From contig JAECRO010000006.1 in assembly GCA_016000195.1 (NCBI GenBank), forward strand, positions 1 to 64,000: DNA of 64,000 bases, in the 5' to 3' direction. How positions within the stretch are numbered: position 1 is the stretch's first letter; each line of letters begins with the position of its first letter. A model generated the notes under the pieces. It worked only from the letters and a program-made list of their open reading frames with translations. It ran no database searches and was not told the origin of the DNA. Positions 51,270-60,737 of this stretch are shown in pieces. Origin of the DNA: Burkholderiales bacterium. Its GTDB lineage: Bacteria > Pseudomonadota > Gammaproteobacteria > Burkholderiales > Burkholderiaceae_C. A program made the translations under genes and the position numbers.

Positions 51270-52886
51270 ATGTCCGAAAACACTGAAATCGCAAGCCAAG
51301 TCAAGCGCCGCCGCACGTTTGCCATCATTTCCCACCCCGACGCGGGTAAAACCACGCTGACCGAAAAGCTGCTGCTGTTCTCGGGCGCCATCCAGATCGC
51401 CGGCAGCGTCAAGGCGCGCAAGGCCGCGCGCCACGCGACCTCCGACTGGATGGAAATCGAAAAGCAGCGCGGCATTTCCGTCGCCAGCTCGGTCATGCAG
51501 ATGGAATACCGCGACTGCGTGATCAACCTGCTGGATACCCCCGGCCACCAGGACTTCTCGGAAGACACCTACCGCGTGCTGACCGCCGTCGATGCCGCCT
51601 TGATGGTGATCGACGCGGCCAACGGCGTCGAGCCGCAAACCCGCCGCCTGCTGCAGGTCTGCCGCGCGCGCGGCACGCCCATCCTGACTTTCGTCAACAA
51701 GATGGACCGCGAGGTGCAGGACCCGATGAGCGTGATGGACGAGATCGAGCGTGAACTCGGCATGGCCGTGGTGCCCTTTACCTGGCCGGTCGGCATGGGC
51801 AAGCTGTTCCACGGCGTCTATGACCGGCGCGAAAAACGCATGCGCGTCTTCAGCCCCGGCGAGGACAAGGCCGGCGGCGACGATGAAATCCTGGCCGGGC
51901 TGGACAACGCTGAAGCGAGCAAGCGCTTCGGCGCCGAATTCACCCAGGCGCAGGACGAACTCGAACTGCTCGAAGGCGCCTCGCCCGAATTCAACCGCGA
52001 GGACTTTCTGGCTGGCAGGCAGACGCCGATGTTCTTCGGCTCGGCCATCAACAATTTCGGCGTGCAGGAAGTGCTTGATGCGCTCGTTGACCTGGCCCCG
52101 TCACCCGCGCCGCGCGCCGCCCTGCAACGCCTGGTGCTCCCGGAGGAAAAGAAATTTTCCGGCGTGGTGTTCAAGATCCAGGCCAACATGGACCCGGCGC
52201 ACCGCGACCGGATTGCGTTCTTGCGCGTGGCCAGCGGCGAGTTCACGCGCGGCATGAAACTCAAGGTGGTGCGCAGCGGCAAGGAGCTGCGGCCCAACAC
52301 CGTGGTGAGCTTCATGAGCCAGCGCAGGGAGTTGCTCGACACGGCGTTTGCCGGTGACATCATCGGCATTCCCAACCACGGCGTGCTGCAGCTCGGCGAC
52401 ACGCTGACCGAGGGCGAGGCGCTGCAGTTCACCGGCCTGCCCTTCTTTGCGCCGGAAATGTTCCGCGCTGTCGAAGTGGCCGACCCGCTGCGCAGCAAGC
52501 AGCTGCGCGCCGGCCTCACGCAGCTCGGCGAGGAAGGCGCGATCCAGGTGTTCCGCCCGATTGCCGGCTCGCTGCTGCTGCTGGGCGCGGTCGGCCAGCT
52601 GCAGTTTGAAGTCGTGGCGCACCGGCTGGAGCATGAATACGGCGTCAAGGCGCGCATCATGCCGAGCAACTTCAACCTGGCGCGCTGGGTGACGTGCGAT
52701 GACCCGAACGAGCTGAAAAAATTCATCGACGCCAACGCGCACCGCGTCGCGCTGGACGCGGTCGATGCGCCGACGCTGCTGGTGGACCACAGCGCCACAC
52801 TGCGCGCCGTGGAGCAGCAATGGCCGAAGATCAAGTTCCATGCGCTGCGCGAGCATGCCGGACTGGTGTTTCAGTCAAAAATGTAG
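51270..52886 (+). CDS. prfC: Peptide chain release factor 3
   Basis: Translational GTPase that recycles RF1/RF2 after termination. The 538-residue protein has G1 ISHPDAGKTTLTEKLLLFSG (about 18-37), IEKQRGISVASSVMQMEYRD (switch), G3 LLDTPGHQDFSEDTYRVLTA, G4 ILTFVNKMDREVQDPMSVMD and G5-like segment before FSPGEDKAGGDDEILAG. Domains 2 and 3 include VVFKIQANMDPAHRDRIAFL and FMSQRRELLDTAFAGDIIGI, ending FHALREHAGLVFQSKM. Full length and without stops. The separate GTG/ATG choices near the N-terminus do not affect the call. Confidence 0.96.
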   Translation: MSENTEIASQVKRRRTFAIISHPDAGKTTLTEKLLLFSGAIQIAGSVKARKAARHATSDWMEIEKQRGISVASSVMQMEYRDCVINLLDTPGHQDFSEDTYRVLTAVDAALMVIDAANGVEPQTRRLLQVCRARGTPILTFVNKMDREVQDPMSVMDEIERELGMAVVPFTWPVGMGKLFHGVYDRREKRMRVFSPGEDKAGGDDEILAGLDNAEASKRFGAEFTQAQDELELLEGASPEFNREDFLAGRQTPMFFGSAINNFGVQEVLDALVDLAPSPAPRAALQRLVLPEEKKFSGVVFKIQANMDPAHRDRIAFLRVASGEFTRGMKLKVVRSGKELRPNTVVSFMSQRRELLDTAFAGDIIGIPNHGVLQLGDTLTEGEALQFTGLPFFAPEMFRAVEVADPLRSKQLRAGLTQLGEEGAIQVFRPIAGSLLLLGAVGQLQFEVVAHRLEHEYGVKARIMPSNFNLARWVTCDDPNELKKFIDANAHRVALDAVDAPTLLVDHSATLRAVEQQWPKIKFHALREHAGLVFQSKM

Positions 52887-52895
52887 TCTTTTAAG

Positions 52896-52950
52896 CCGCT
52901 GGCGCAGTCAGCACGGGCATAAGCAGCTATTATTTTTATAGTGAAATAGC
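52896..52950 (-). repeat. Diverged interspersed repeat at the end of a broken gene
   Basis: On the minus strand GCTATTTCACTATAAAAATAATAGC, then TGCTTATGCCCGTGCTGACT and GCGCCAGCGGC. It has the same outer arms (GCTATT/AATAGC) and tail (CTGCTTATGCCCGTG) as the other copies but a longer centre. It supplies the last codons and stop of the frame at 52908-53324. Confidence 0.75.
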
Positions 52951-53324
52951 TTGGCGAAAAACGGAAAGGTCAGCACGCCGTTGTTCAGCGGCTTGCGGGC
53001 CAGCCTGGCGGGGTCGGCAATGGCCATCAGGTCGATGTAGCCGATCTTGCGCACCGCACCCCCCACATTGGCGTCGCTCAGTTCCACCTTGTAGACGCGC
53101 TTGAAGCTGGCGATGTCGTGAAAGCAGTCGGTGCGCTTCTGGCCTTCGGGCGCGTCTTTCGGCGCGGCGATGAACGAATTGGCGGGCATGACCACATGCC
53201 CTGCCAGCGTCGCGGGATAGGCGGTTTGCGCCTGCAGGGGCAAGGCCATCAGCAGGGCACTCACGGCCAGGGCAAGAACGCGCGGCCAGAACAACGGGCG
53301 GGAAGCTGACAAAGACAAAGGCAT
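52908..53324 (-). pseudogene. Secreted phytase-like (esterase-like) protein, internally deleted
   Basis: A 139-codon frame that looks like pieces of a larger exported protein. A signal peptide is clear: SRPLFWPRVLALAVSALLMA then LPLQAQTA. The mature start AYPATLAGHVVMPANSFIAA and the later FHDIASFKRVYKVELSDANV, KIGYIDLMAIADPARLARKP, GVLTFPFF resemble separate parts of the esterase-like phytase family (about 400-450 residues). The joint after DAPEGQKR suggests a deletion of the middle start, and after TFPFF the frame runs into an interspersed repeat (AKLFHYKNNSCLCPC) and stops. Judged non-functional. The family call comes from memory and is moderate. Confidence 0.6.
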
Positions 53325-53411
53325 GCGTGCATTCCTTTTATGTGAAGAAAGCACATGGTGCAAAAAGCCTGTGACCGCGCCATGACATGCGCCGCACCTG
53401 CTTTGCGCACT

Positions 53412-54005
53412 TCAGGCGCTTGACGCCTTGGCTTCAAAAAAAGAACGCACGGCCTGCGGATAAATCAGGTGCTCCTGCGTCAGCACGCGGGCGGCCAGCG
53501 TGTCGGCCGTATCAAAGGGCAGCACCGGCACCGCCGCCTGCGCCAGAATGTCGCCGTGGTCCAGCTCGGCCGTCACCTGATGCACCGTGGTGCCCGCCAG
53601 CCTGCAACCCATGTCGATGGCGCGCTGGTGCGTGTGCAGGCCGGTGAAGGCCGGCAGCAGCGACGGATGGATGTTGATCAGCCGGCCCGCGTAGTGCCCG
53701 ACAAAACCGGGCGTCAGGATGCGCATGAAGCCGGCCAGCACCACCAGCTGCGGCGCATGCGCCTCGATGCGCGCCATCAGCGCCGCATCAAACGCCTCGC
53801 GCGATTCAAAATCCCGGTGCGACAGCACATCGGTGGCAATGCCGAACTCTTTGGCCAGCGCCAGCCCTTTTGCCTCGGCTTTGTTGCTGATGACTGCGGC
53901 GACGCGGACGCCCAGTTTGTCGTGCCAGCGCTCTTTTTGCGCGGTGCGGGCAATGGCGGCCATGTTCGAGCCGCTGCCTGAAATCAAAATGACGATGTTT
54001 TTCAT
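53412..54005 (-). CDS. purN: Phosphoribosylglycinamide formyltransferase
   Basis: Adds a formyl group from 10-formyl-THF to GAR, third step of purine synthesis. From ATG 54005 (MKNIVILISGSGSNMAAIAR) it is 197 residues. GSGSN is the GAR phosphate-binding loop, RVAAVISNKAEAKGLALAKE follows, and the catalytic Asn-His-Asp set is in RLINIHPSLLPAFTGLHTHQ (N/H) and GTTVHQVTAELDHGDILAQA (D). Length fits PurN. A much longer open frame continues upstream over yceH; that part is noncoding. Divergent from yceH with 18 bp between starts. Confidence 0.96.
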   Translation of the reverse strand: MKNIVILISGSGSNMAAIARTAQKERWHDKLGVRVAAVISNKAEAKGLALAKEFGIATDVLSHRDFESREAFDAALMARIEAHAPQLVVLAGFMRILTPGFVGHYAGRLINIHPSLLPAFTGLHTHQRAIDMGCRLAGTTVHQVTAELDHGDILAQAAVPVLPFDTADTLAARVLTQEHLIYPQAVRSFFEAKASSA

Positions 54006-54023
54006 TGTTCTAAGATTATCCCC

Positions 54024-54686
54024 ATGAGACAACTTACCCCCCACGAAGCCCGCGTGCTGGCCACCCTGATGGAAAAAGCGCGCACCGTTCCCGACAGCTA
54101 TCCGCTCTCGCTCAACACCCTGGTGCTCGGCTGCAACCAGAAAACCAGCCGCGACCCGGTGATGGACATGACCGAATCGCAGGCGCAGGCCGCCATTGAC
54201 ACGCTCAAGAAGCAAAGCCTGGTGTTCGAGGCCAGCTCCAGCCGGGTGCCGCGCTTCGAGCACAATTTCCAGCGCGGCTTTGGCGTGAGCGAGCCGCAGG
54301 CGGTGCTGCTCGGCCTCCTGATGCTGCGCGGCCCGCAGACGCCGGGAGAACTTCGGCAGAGCAGCGAGCGCTGGTACAAGTTTGCCGACATTGCCAGCGT
54401 GGAAGACGCGCTGGCCGAACTCAAGGCGCGCGGCGACGACAGCGGCGCGGCCATGGTCGTGCAACTGGCCCGCGCTACCGGCATGCGCGAGCAGCGCTGG
54501 GCGCACCTGCTCTGCGGCGAGACACTTTTAATGCCCTACACGCAGGCTGGCTCTGCGGATGCCGCTATCAATTCTGAAGTTGAACCGGTTTCCCTGGGCC
54601 AGGCCGAGCGCTTGCAGCAACGCATTGACGCGCTTGAACGCCAGGTGGCGCAGCTGTATAAAGAGCTGGGCCTGTCACAGGCCTGA
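54024..54686 (+). CDS. yceH: YceH family protein (DUF480)
   Basis: Conserved protein of 220 residues with tandem winged-helix domains; no established function. MRQLTPHEARVLATLMEKAR, TVPDSYPLSLNTLVLGCNQK and TSRDPVMDMTESQAQAAIDT form the first domain; VSEPQAVLLGLLMLRGPQTP with GELRQSSERWYKFADIASVE the second. It ends with a coiled coil (RLQQRIDALERQVAQLYKEL). The insertion-like AGSADAAINSEVEPVS between them carries GCTATCAATTCTGAAG, a weak match to the palindromic repeat family. Divergent from purN. Confidence 0.93.
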   Translation: MRQLTPHEARVLATLMEKARTVPDSYPLSLNTLVLGCNQKTSRDPVMDMTESQAQAAIDTLKKQSLVFEASSSRVPRFEHNFQRGFGVSEPQAVLLGLLMLRGPQTPGELRQSSERWYKFADIASVEDALAELKARGDDSGAAMVVQLARATGMREQRWAHLLCGETLLMPYTQAGSADAAINSEVEPVSLGQAERLQQRIDALERQVAQLYKELGLSQA

Positions 54687-54738
54687 CAGGGATGCTCGGG
54701 CGGCCATGCTAAAAATCAAGCCACTGGAGACACACAAC

Positions 54739-55024
54739 ATGGATTTAGCGTTCACCCCCGAAGAGCAGACCTTCCGCGAAGACATTCGCGCCTGGGTTCA
54801 GGAGAATCTTCCGGCCGACATCTCGCACAAGGTCCACAATGCCCTGCGCCTGTCGCGGGACGACCTGCAGCGCTGGGCCAAAATCCTGGGCAAAAAAGGC
54901 TGGCTGGGCCATGGCTGGCCCAAGGCGTTCGGCGGCCCGGGCTGGAATGCGGTGCAAAAACACCTGTTCAAGGAAGAATGCGCGCTGGCAGTCACGGGGG
55001 CGTTTTTGCCTGACGATTCCGGAC
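54739..55024 (+). pseudogene. Acyl-CoA dehydrogenase, N-terminal fragment
   Basis: Starts MDLAFTPEEQTFREDIRAWV at ATG 54739 with a GGAGA ribosome site, then NLPADISHKVHNALRLSRDD, GKKGWLGHGWPKAFGGPGWN and VQKHLFKEECALA. These are the N-terminal helices of an acyl-CoA dehydrogenase. Homology stops near residue 90 where the enzyme should continue with its FAD-binding beta domain; the frame stays open to 55212 only as chance readthrough over the bestrophin gene. The catalytic Glu and FAD site are absent, so it is a truncated pseudogene. The rest of the gene was lost when the bestrophin region joined here. Confidence 0.85.
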
Positions 55025-55034
55025 AAACGCGGAG

Positions 55035-55979
55035 TCAGGTCAGGCAGTGGTTGACCGGCTCCATTTTGGGATGCAACACCGGCTCGCCCAGCGATTCGAG
55101 CAGGTTGGCTTCAATGGCCCGGCACAGCGTATCGAGCGGCAAGTCGTTGGCTTCCAGGCCAAACGGCTCCTCGATTTCATCGCCCAGCGCATCCAGGCCA
55201 AAAAAGGTATAGGCCACGATGACCACCACGAACGGCGTCATGAAGCCAATCGTATCGACCAGGCCGAAGGGCAGCAAAAAGCAGTACAGGTAGGCCGTCC
55301 GGTGCAGCAGCAAGGTGTACGAAAAGGGAATCGGCGTGCCCTTGATGCGCTCGCACGCGGCGGCGGCGGCGGTCATGCCCGACAGCGTGGTGTCGATGCT
55401 GACCGCCAGGCAGGGATCAATCCAGCCTTGGCGCTGGCATGCCCCCAGTTCCCTGCCGATTTCCAGCATCAGCGCGTCATGCTTGCTCGAAGCAGACGCA
55501 AGGCGCGCCCACTCGGCCTCGGGCGCCCAGCGCTGGAGTTCAGCATAGTCTTTGCGATCCCGCAGTTGCAGCCGCAAGGCATGGACAAAACCGATGCCGC
55601 GGTAAATCATGCGCTGGCGCGCCGCATCCACTTCAGGCGCCTGCCCGGAAAATGCCGATGACGGCTGGATGAAACTCTGGCACTGGCGGGCCAGCGAGCG
55701 GCACCGCAGCACCAGTTCACCCCACAGCTTGCGCCCTTCCCAGTAGCGGTCGTAGGCCGTCGAATTGCGAAAGCCGAGAAAAATCGCCAGCGGCAGGCCG
55801 ATCAGGGTGAAGGGAATCGTCGTCAGCGTGATTTTCAGTGCGAAAAAGTTGCCATGCAAGATAGTGACCAGAATCGCGCTGAGCGTATTGACCAGCAGGG
55901 TGAGCCAGATCCGCTTCAGGATCGAGCCGCGCACCGCAAAAAACAGCCTGATGCCGGAAGGCCGATCACGAACGATCAT
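55035..55979 (-). CDS. Bestrophin family ion channel (YneE/UPF0187-like)
   Basis: Predicted pentameric anion/cation channel in the inner membrane, 314 residues. The N-terminus MIVRDRPSGIRLFFAVRGSI and LKRIWLTLLVNTLSAILVTI lead to LTTIPFTLIGLPLAIFLGFR, then NSTAYDRYWEGRKLWGELVL, and the family block LPFGLVDTIGFMTPFVVVIV, AYTFFGLDALGDEIEEPFGL, EANDLPLDTLCRAIEANLLE. These match bacterial bestrophins. The end of the gene lies 10 bp from the truncated dehydrogenase. Physiological role unknown. Confidence 0.9.
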   Translation of the reverse strand: MIVRDRPSGIRLFFAVRGSILKRIWLTLLVNTLSAILVTILHGNFFALKITLTTIPFTLIGLPLAIFLGFRNSTAYDRYWEGRKLWGELVLRCRSLARQCQSFIQPSSAFSGQAPEVDAARQRMIYRGIGFVHALRLQLRDRKDYAELQRWAPEAEWARLASASSKHDALMLEIGRELGACQRQGWIDPCLAVSIDTTLSGMTAAAAACERIKGTPIPFSYTLLLHRTAYLYCFLLPFGLVDTIGFMTPFVVVIVAYTFFGLDALGDEIEEPFGLEANDLPLDTLCRAIEANLLESLGEPVLHPKMEPVNHCLT

Positions 55980-56058
55980 GAGAACGACGAGTAAGGGTAA
56001 ACCCGTATTTGAACACCGGCCCGGCGCATCAAACGCCCCGGCTGATGGCTGCGGCGCG

Positions 56059-56616
56059 TCAACTGAGCAGGCGCGACGACTTGGGAACGTGGGCCATCAA
56101 AAACTCCATCTGGTCGGCCAGGATGCGGCGGTTGCGCAAAATGAAGTCTTCCCAGAGGCTGGGAACATAGGGCGTGTAGAGCAGCGGCATGTTGGCCTGC
56201 TCGGGCGTGCGGTTGCTTTTGCGGTGATTGCAGGCGCGGCAGGCGGTGACGACGTTCATCCAGCCGTCAACGCCGCGCTGCGCCAGCGGGATGATGTGCT
56301 CGCGCGTCAGGTCTTCCACGCCCACATGGTCGGCGCAGTAGGCGCACACATTGCGGTCGCGGATGAACAGCTTGCTGTTGGTCAGCCCCGGCACGAGGTC
56401 GAAGGGGTTGATGCTGGGCACGCCCTTGGTGCCGATGATGCTGTTGACATGGATGATCGACTGCTCGCCGGTGATGGCGTTGTGCCCGCCACGGAAGGTT
56501 GCGATGCGCGCGCCCATCTCCCAGCGCACTTCATCGGCTGCGTAATGCAACACGGCCAGTTCAAGGCTGATCCAGGCTTGGGGCAATCCCTGGGCTGAGA
56601 GTTTCAGAACCTTCAA
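56059..56616 (-). CDS. HNH endonuclease family protein
   Basis: Protein of 185 residues with an HNH nuclease fold. RDRNVCAYCADHVGVEDLTR has the first Cys pair (C-x2-C, about 93-96), EHIIPLAQRGVDGWMNVVTA the catalytic His and Asn, and CRACNHRKSNRTPEQANMPL the second Cys pair. The N-terminal 80 residues are specific to this subgroup, and the C-terminus continues with VPSLWEDFILRNRRILADQM. Stand-alone HNH proteins of this kind are common in betaproteobacterial chromosomes and need not belong to a mobile element. Divergent from ribF. Target unknown. Confidence 0.9.
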   Translation of the reverse strand: MKVLKLSAQGLPQAWISLELAVLHYAADEVRWEMGARIATFRGGHNAITGEQSIIHVNSIIGTKGVPSINPFDLVPGLTNSKLFIRDRNVCAYCADHVGVEDLTREHIIPLAQRGVDGWMNVVTACRACNHRKSNRTPEQANMPLLYTPYVPSLWEDFILRNRRILADQMEFLMAHVPKSSRLLS

Positions 56617-56774
56617 AACGAACCTCCATCAAGATGGAAACACAATGTCGAACTGTTAATAAATCAATATACAGTGAAATCGTAAAACTGGTGTGAAAAC
56701 TGCTTGAATGGCTGTTTTCCACCTTTCAGGTTTCGCCGGCCGGGCCGTGACGCTATAAAACGATAATCAGTCGC

Positions 56775-57785
56775 ATGAAAATTTTCCGTGGCTACCAACA
56801 TCCTCAGCTGGCATCCGAGTGCGCCCTGACCATCGGCAATTTCGACGGCGTCCACCGGGGCCACCAGGCCATGCTGGCGCTGCTGAAAAACGAAGCCCAA
56901 CACCGGGGCGTTCCGAGTTGCGCCGTGACCTTCGAGCCGCACCCACGCGACTATTTCGCCGCCCTCGCCCGCAAGCCCGAACTGGCGCCGGCACGCATTG
57001 CCACCCTGCGCGACAAGCTGGGCGAACTTGACCACTGCGGCATTGACCAGTGCGTGATCCTGCCGTTCAACGCGCACCTGGCAGCGCAGTCGCCCGACGC
57101 CTTCATCCAGGAAGTGCTGCTGAAGGGGCTGGGCGCGCGCTACGTGCTGGTGGGCGACGACTTCCGCTTTGGCGCCCGGCGCGCGGGCGACTACGCCATG
57201 CTGGACGCTGCCGGCGTGCGGCTGGGGTTTGACGTGGCGCGCATGAACAGCTACGAAGTCAGCAACAGCCGCGTTTCCAGCTCGGCCGTGCGCGAAGCGC
57301 TGTCGCAGGGCGACATGGCCTGTGTGGCGGCGCTGCTGGGCCGGCACTACAGCATCTCTGGCCATGTGGTGCATGGACGCAAACTGGGGCGCGAGCTGGG
57401 TTTTCGCACACTGAATCTGCGGTTTTCGCACTGGAAACCGGCGGCCAGCGGCATTTTTGCCGTGCTGGTGCATGGCCTGGCCGGGCAGCCTGTGCCGGGC
57501 GTCGCCAATCTGGGCATCCGCCCTTCGATTGATCCGAATGATGTCAACGGCGGCCGCGTGCTGCTGGAAACGCATTGCCTGGACTGGCCCGCCAGCCTGG
57601 GCGCGGAAGGGGCATACGGTAAAATCATCCGGGTGGAACTGCTACACAAACTGCACGAGGAATTGAAATACGACGGTCTGGAAAGCCTGAAAACAGGTAT
57701 TGCCCAAGACTGCGACGATGCCCGTGCGTTTTTTGCCTCAATGCATACCGAAACCAGCCGCCAGACCACGCGCGACCGAATTTAG
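56775..57785 (+). CDS. ribF: Bifunctional riboflavin kinase / FAD synthetase
   Basis: Makes FMN from riboflavin and FAD from FMN. The 336-residue protein has the FAD-synthetase part with SECALTIGNFDGVHRGHQAM (GNFDGVHRGH, about 18-28), FNAHLAAQSPDAFIQEVLLK, YVLVGDDFRFGARRAGDYAM and VSSSAVREALSQGDMACVAA. The C-terminal riboflavin kinase follows: GRHYSISGHVVHGRKLGREL (GxVxxGxxxGRxLG), FRTLNLRFSHWKPAASGIFA, GVANLGIRPSIDPNDVNGGR and VLLETHCLDWPASLGAEGAY. Full length. It precedes ileS and lspA, the classic ribF-ileS-lspA order. Confidence 0.96.
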   Translation: MKIFRGYQHPQLASECALTIGNFDGVHRGHQAMLALLKNEAQHRGVPSCAVTFEPHPRDYFAALARKPELAPARIATLRDKLGELDHCGIDQCVILPFNAHLAAQSPDAFIQEVLLKGLGARYVLVGDDFRFGARRAGDYAMLDAAGVRLGFDVARMNSYEVSNSRVSSSAVREALSQGDMACVAALLGRHYSISGHVVHGRKLGRELGFRTLNLRFSHWKPAASGIFAVLVHGLAGQPVPGVANLGIRPSIDPNDVNGGRVLLETHCLDWPASLGAEGAYGKIIRVELLHKLHEELKYDGLESLKTGIAQDCDDARAFFASMHTETSRQTTRDRI

Positions 57786-57902
57786 ACGCGCCCGTCGCCT
57801 CTGCCTTCGCCCTTCGTCCCGCGAACGGCGCTCCTTCTGCCCACGTCCAGCGGCTGCGCCCCTTCAGGCCGCCTCTCCCTAAAAGCGCCATCAAAGTACC
57901 TC

Positions 57903-60737
57903 ATGTCTGACACAAAACCCGATTACCGCAGCACCCTGAACCTGCCCGACACGCCCTTTCCCATGCGTGGCGACCTGCCCAAGCGCGAGGCCGGCTGGAC
58001 CCGGGAATGGGAAGACAAAGGCATTTACAAAAAGCTGCGTGCCGCCCGCTGCGGTGCGGAAAAGTTCGTGCTGCACGACGGCCCGCCGTATGCCAACGGC
58101 CAGATCCACATCGGCCACGCCGTCAACAAGATTCTGAAGGACATGATCGTCAAGGCGCGCCAGCTCAAGGGGCTGGACGCGATTTACGTTCCGGGCTGGG
58201 ACTGCCACGGCCTGCCGATTGAAAACGCGATTGAAAAACTGCACGGCCGCAGCCTGCCGCGCGATGAAGTCCAGGCCAAAAGCCGCGCCTTCGCCACCGA
58301 GCAGATCGCCGGCCAGATGGCCGACTTCAAGCGCCTGGGCGTGCTCGGCGAATGGGACAACCCCTACCGCACGATGGATTTCGGCAATGAAGCGCAGGAA
58401 ATCCGCGCGCTCAAGCGCATCATGGAACGCGGTTTTGTGTATCGGGGCTTGAAGCCCGTGTACTGGTGTTTCGATTGCGGCTCGTCGCTGGCCGAATTTG
58501 AAATCGAATACGCCGACAAGAAATCGCAGACGCTCGATGTCGGCTTCAAGTGCGCCGAGCCTGAAAAGCTTGCCGCCGCCTTTGGCCTCGACAGCCTGGC
58601 GAAGGACGCTTTCGCCGTCATCTGGACCACCACCGCCTGGACCATCCCGGCCAACCAGGCGCTGAACCTGAATCCCGAGCTGGACTACGCGCTGGTCGAT
58701 ACCGAGCGCGGCCTCCTGCTGCTGGCCGCCGTGCTGGTCGAGAAATGCCTGGAGCGCTTTCAGCTCAGCGGCACCGTGCTGGCAACGACGCCGGGCAAGC
58801 ACCTGGCCCTGCTCAATTTCATGCACCCGTTTCATGACGTGGATGAAGGCTACCAGCGCCTGAGCCCGGTCTTTCTGGCTGACTACGCCACCGCCGACGA
58901 CGGCACCGGCATCGTGCATTCCTCGCCCGCCTACGGGGTGGAAGACTTTAACTCCTGCGTCGCCAACGGCATCGCCTACGACGATATCCTGAACCCGGTG
59001 CAGGGCAATGGCCGCTATGTCGATGAACTGCCGCTGTTCGGCGGCCTGAACATCTGGAAAGCCGCGCCGCTGGTGATCGAGAAGCTAGCGGAGCACGGCC
59101 GCCTGTTTGCCACCGAAACCATCACGCACAGCTACCCGCACTGCTGGCGCCACAAGACGCCGGTGATCTACCGCGCCGCCGCCCAGTGGTTCATCCGCAT
59201 GGACGCCGAAACCGCCGGCACGCAAGGCGTTTTCCCCAAGGACAAGGCCGAAAAAACCCTGCGCCAGCTGGCCCTGGCGGCCATCGACGAAACCAGTTTC
59301 TACCCCGAAAACGGCAAGCTGCGCCTGCAAAGCATGATTGCCGGCCGGCCCGACTGGTGCATCAGCCGCCAGCGCAACTGGGGCGTGCCGCTGCCCTTTT
59401 TCATCCACACCGCCACCGGCGAGCTGCACCCGCGCACCATGGAAATCATGGACCAGGCAGCGAGCATGGTCGAACAAAGCGGCGTGGAAGCCTGGAGCAA
59501 GGTCAGCGCAGCCGACATTCTGGGCGCCCTTGACGCCGAGCATTACACCAAGGTCAACGACATCCTGGACGTGTGGTTCGACTCGGGCACGACGCACGAC
59601 CATGTGCTGCGCCACAGCCATGCTGCGCAGTCGGCCTGGCCGGCGGACCTGTACCTCGAAGGCCACGACCAGCATCGCGGCTGGTTCCACTCGTCGCTGC
59701 TCACCGCCTGCGCCATGTACGACCACGCGCCCTACAAGGGCCTGCTGACGCACGGCTTCACGGTCGATGGCAAGGGCCGCAAGATGAGCAAGAGCGAAGG
59801 CAATGTCGTCGCGCCGCAAGCCGTCAGCGGCAAGCTCGGCGCCGAGATCATCCGCCTGTGGTGCGCCTCGACCGACTACTCGGGCGATCTGGCGATTGAC
59901 GACAAGATCCTGGCGCGCGTGGTCGATGCCTACCGCCGCATCCGCAACACGCTGCGCTTCCTGATGGCCAACGTCAGCGACTTCGACCCGGCAACCGACA
60001 GCGTGCCGTTTGATGAAATGCTCGAAATCGACCGCTACGCCCTGAGCCGCGCGGCGCAACTGCAGGCCGACATCCTGGCGCATTACGAGGTCTATGAATT
60101 CCACCCGGTGGTCTCGAAACTGCAGATTTACTGCAGCGAAGACCTGGGTTCGTTCTACCTCGACATCCTGAAGGACCGGCTCTACACCACCGGCGCCAAG
60201 TCGCTGGCCCGGCGCAGCGCGCAAACCGCGCTGCACGCCATCACCCATGCGATGCTGCGCTGGATGGCGCCGTTCCTGAGCTTCACGGCTGAAGAGGCGT
60301 GGAAGATTTTCGGCGCGTCGGAATCAGTCTTCATCGAAACTTATGCCGATCTCGGCACGCCTGACCAGGCACTGCTGGCCAAGTGGAACCGGATTCGCGA
60401 GGTGCGCGACGCGGTCAACAAGGACATCGAAACCTTGCGCGCCGACGGCAAGGTCGGCTCGTCGCTGCAGGCCAATGTGGCGCTGCAGGTCAATCCCGCA
60501 GACCATGCGCTGCTCGCCAGCCTGGGTGATGACCTGAAGTTTGTCTTCATCACATCCGCTATTGATTTAATAGCTGGTGACGCAATGCAGGCAAGCGTAA
60601 GCCCCAGTTCCGACCTTAAATGTGAACGCTGCTGGCATTACCAGGGCGACGTGGGCATTGACCCGGCGCATCCGACGCTTTGCGGCCGCTGCACCAGCAA
60701 CCTGTTTGGCCTGGGCGAAGACAGGAAGTTCGCATAA
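57903..60737 (+). CDS. ileS: Isoleucyl-tRNA synthetase
   Basis: Charges tRNA-Ile. The 944-residue class I enzyme has the HIGH motif in [20 protein letters not shown] (about 60-79), the CP1 editing domain ([40 protein letters not shown]), the KMSKS motif in [12 protein letters not shown] (about 625), and C-terminal zinc Cys pairs CERCWHY and CGRC. Between the helical domain and the zinc domain the codons for [20 protein letters not shown] (about 886-905) coincide with a palindromic repeat. Ends TAATG, overlapping the lspA start by one base. Confidence 0.97.
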   Translation: MSDTKPDYRSTLNLPDTPFPMRGDLPKREAGWTREWEDKGIYKKLRAARCGAEKFVLHDGPPYANGQIHIGHAVNKILKDMIVKARQLKGLDAIYVPGWDCHGLPIENAIEKLHGRSLPRDEVQAKSRAFATEQIAGQMADFKRLGVLGEWDNPYRTMDFGNEAQEIRALKRIMERGFVYRGLKPVYWCFDCGSSLAEFEIEYADKKSQTLDVGFKCAEPEKLAAAFGLDSLAKDAFAVIWTTTAWTIPANQALNLNPELDYALVDTERGLLLLAAVLVEKCLERFQLSGTVLATTPGKHLALLNFMHPFHDVDEGYQRLSPVFLADYATADDGTGIVHSSPAYGVEDFNSCVANGIAYDDILNPVQGNGRYVDELPLFGGLNIWKAAPLVIEKLAEHGRLFATETITHSYPHCWRHKTPVIYRAAAQWFIRMDAETAGTQGVFPKDKAEKTLRQLALAAIDETSFYPENGKLRLQSMIAGRPDWCISRQRNWGVPLPFFIHTATGELHPRTMEIMDQAASMVEQSGVEAWSKVSAADILGALDAEHYTKVNDILDVWFDSGTTHDHVLRHSHAAQSAWPADLYLEGHDQHRGWFHSSLLTACAMYDHAPYKGLLTHGFTVDGKGRKMSKSEGNVVAPQAVSGKLGAEIIRLWCASTDYSGDLAIDDKILARVVDAYRRIRNTLRFLMANVSDFDPATDSVPFDEMLEIDRYALSRAAQLQADILAHYEVYEFHPVVSKLQIYCSEDLGSFYLDILKDRLYTTGAKSLARRSAQTALHAITHAMLRWMAPFLSFTAEEAWKIFGASESVFIETYADLGTPDQALLAKWNRIREVRDAVNKDIETLRADGKVGSSLQANVALQVNPADHALLASLGDDLKFVFITSAIDLIAGDAMQASVSPSSDLKCERCWHYQGDVGIDPAHPTLCGRCTSNLFGLGEDRKFA
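60559..60575 (+). repeat. 17-nt palindromic repeat core inside ileS
   Basis: GCTATTGATTTAATAGC, tail TGGTGACGCAATGCAGGCAA, then GCG. It codes for [13 protein letters not shown] just before the C-terminal zinc-binding domain, an extra loop compared with many IleS proteins. In the same reading direction as the gene. Confidence 0.85.

Noticed and set aside
53412-54506. A 364-codon open frame ending in purN
   Set aside because: PurN begins at 54005. The extension overlaps yceH on the other strand and is low-complexity antisense translation.
54560-54580. GCTATCAATTCTGAAG in yceH as another member of the 17-nt repeat family
   Set aside because: Only the left arm and part of the centre match; the right arm ATAGC is missing.
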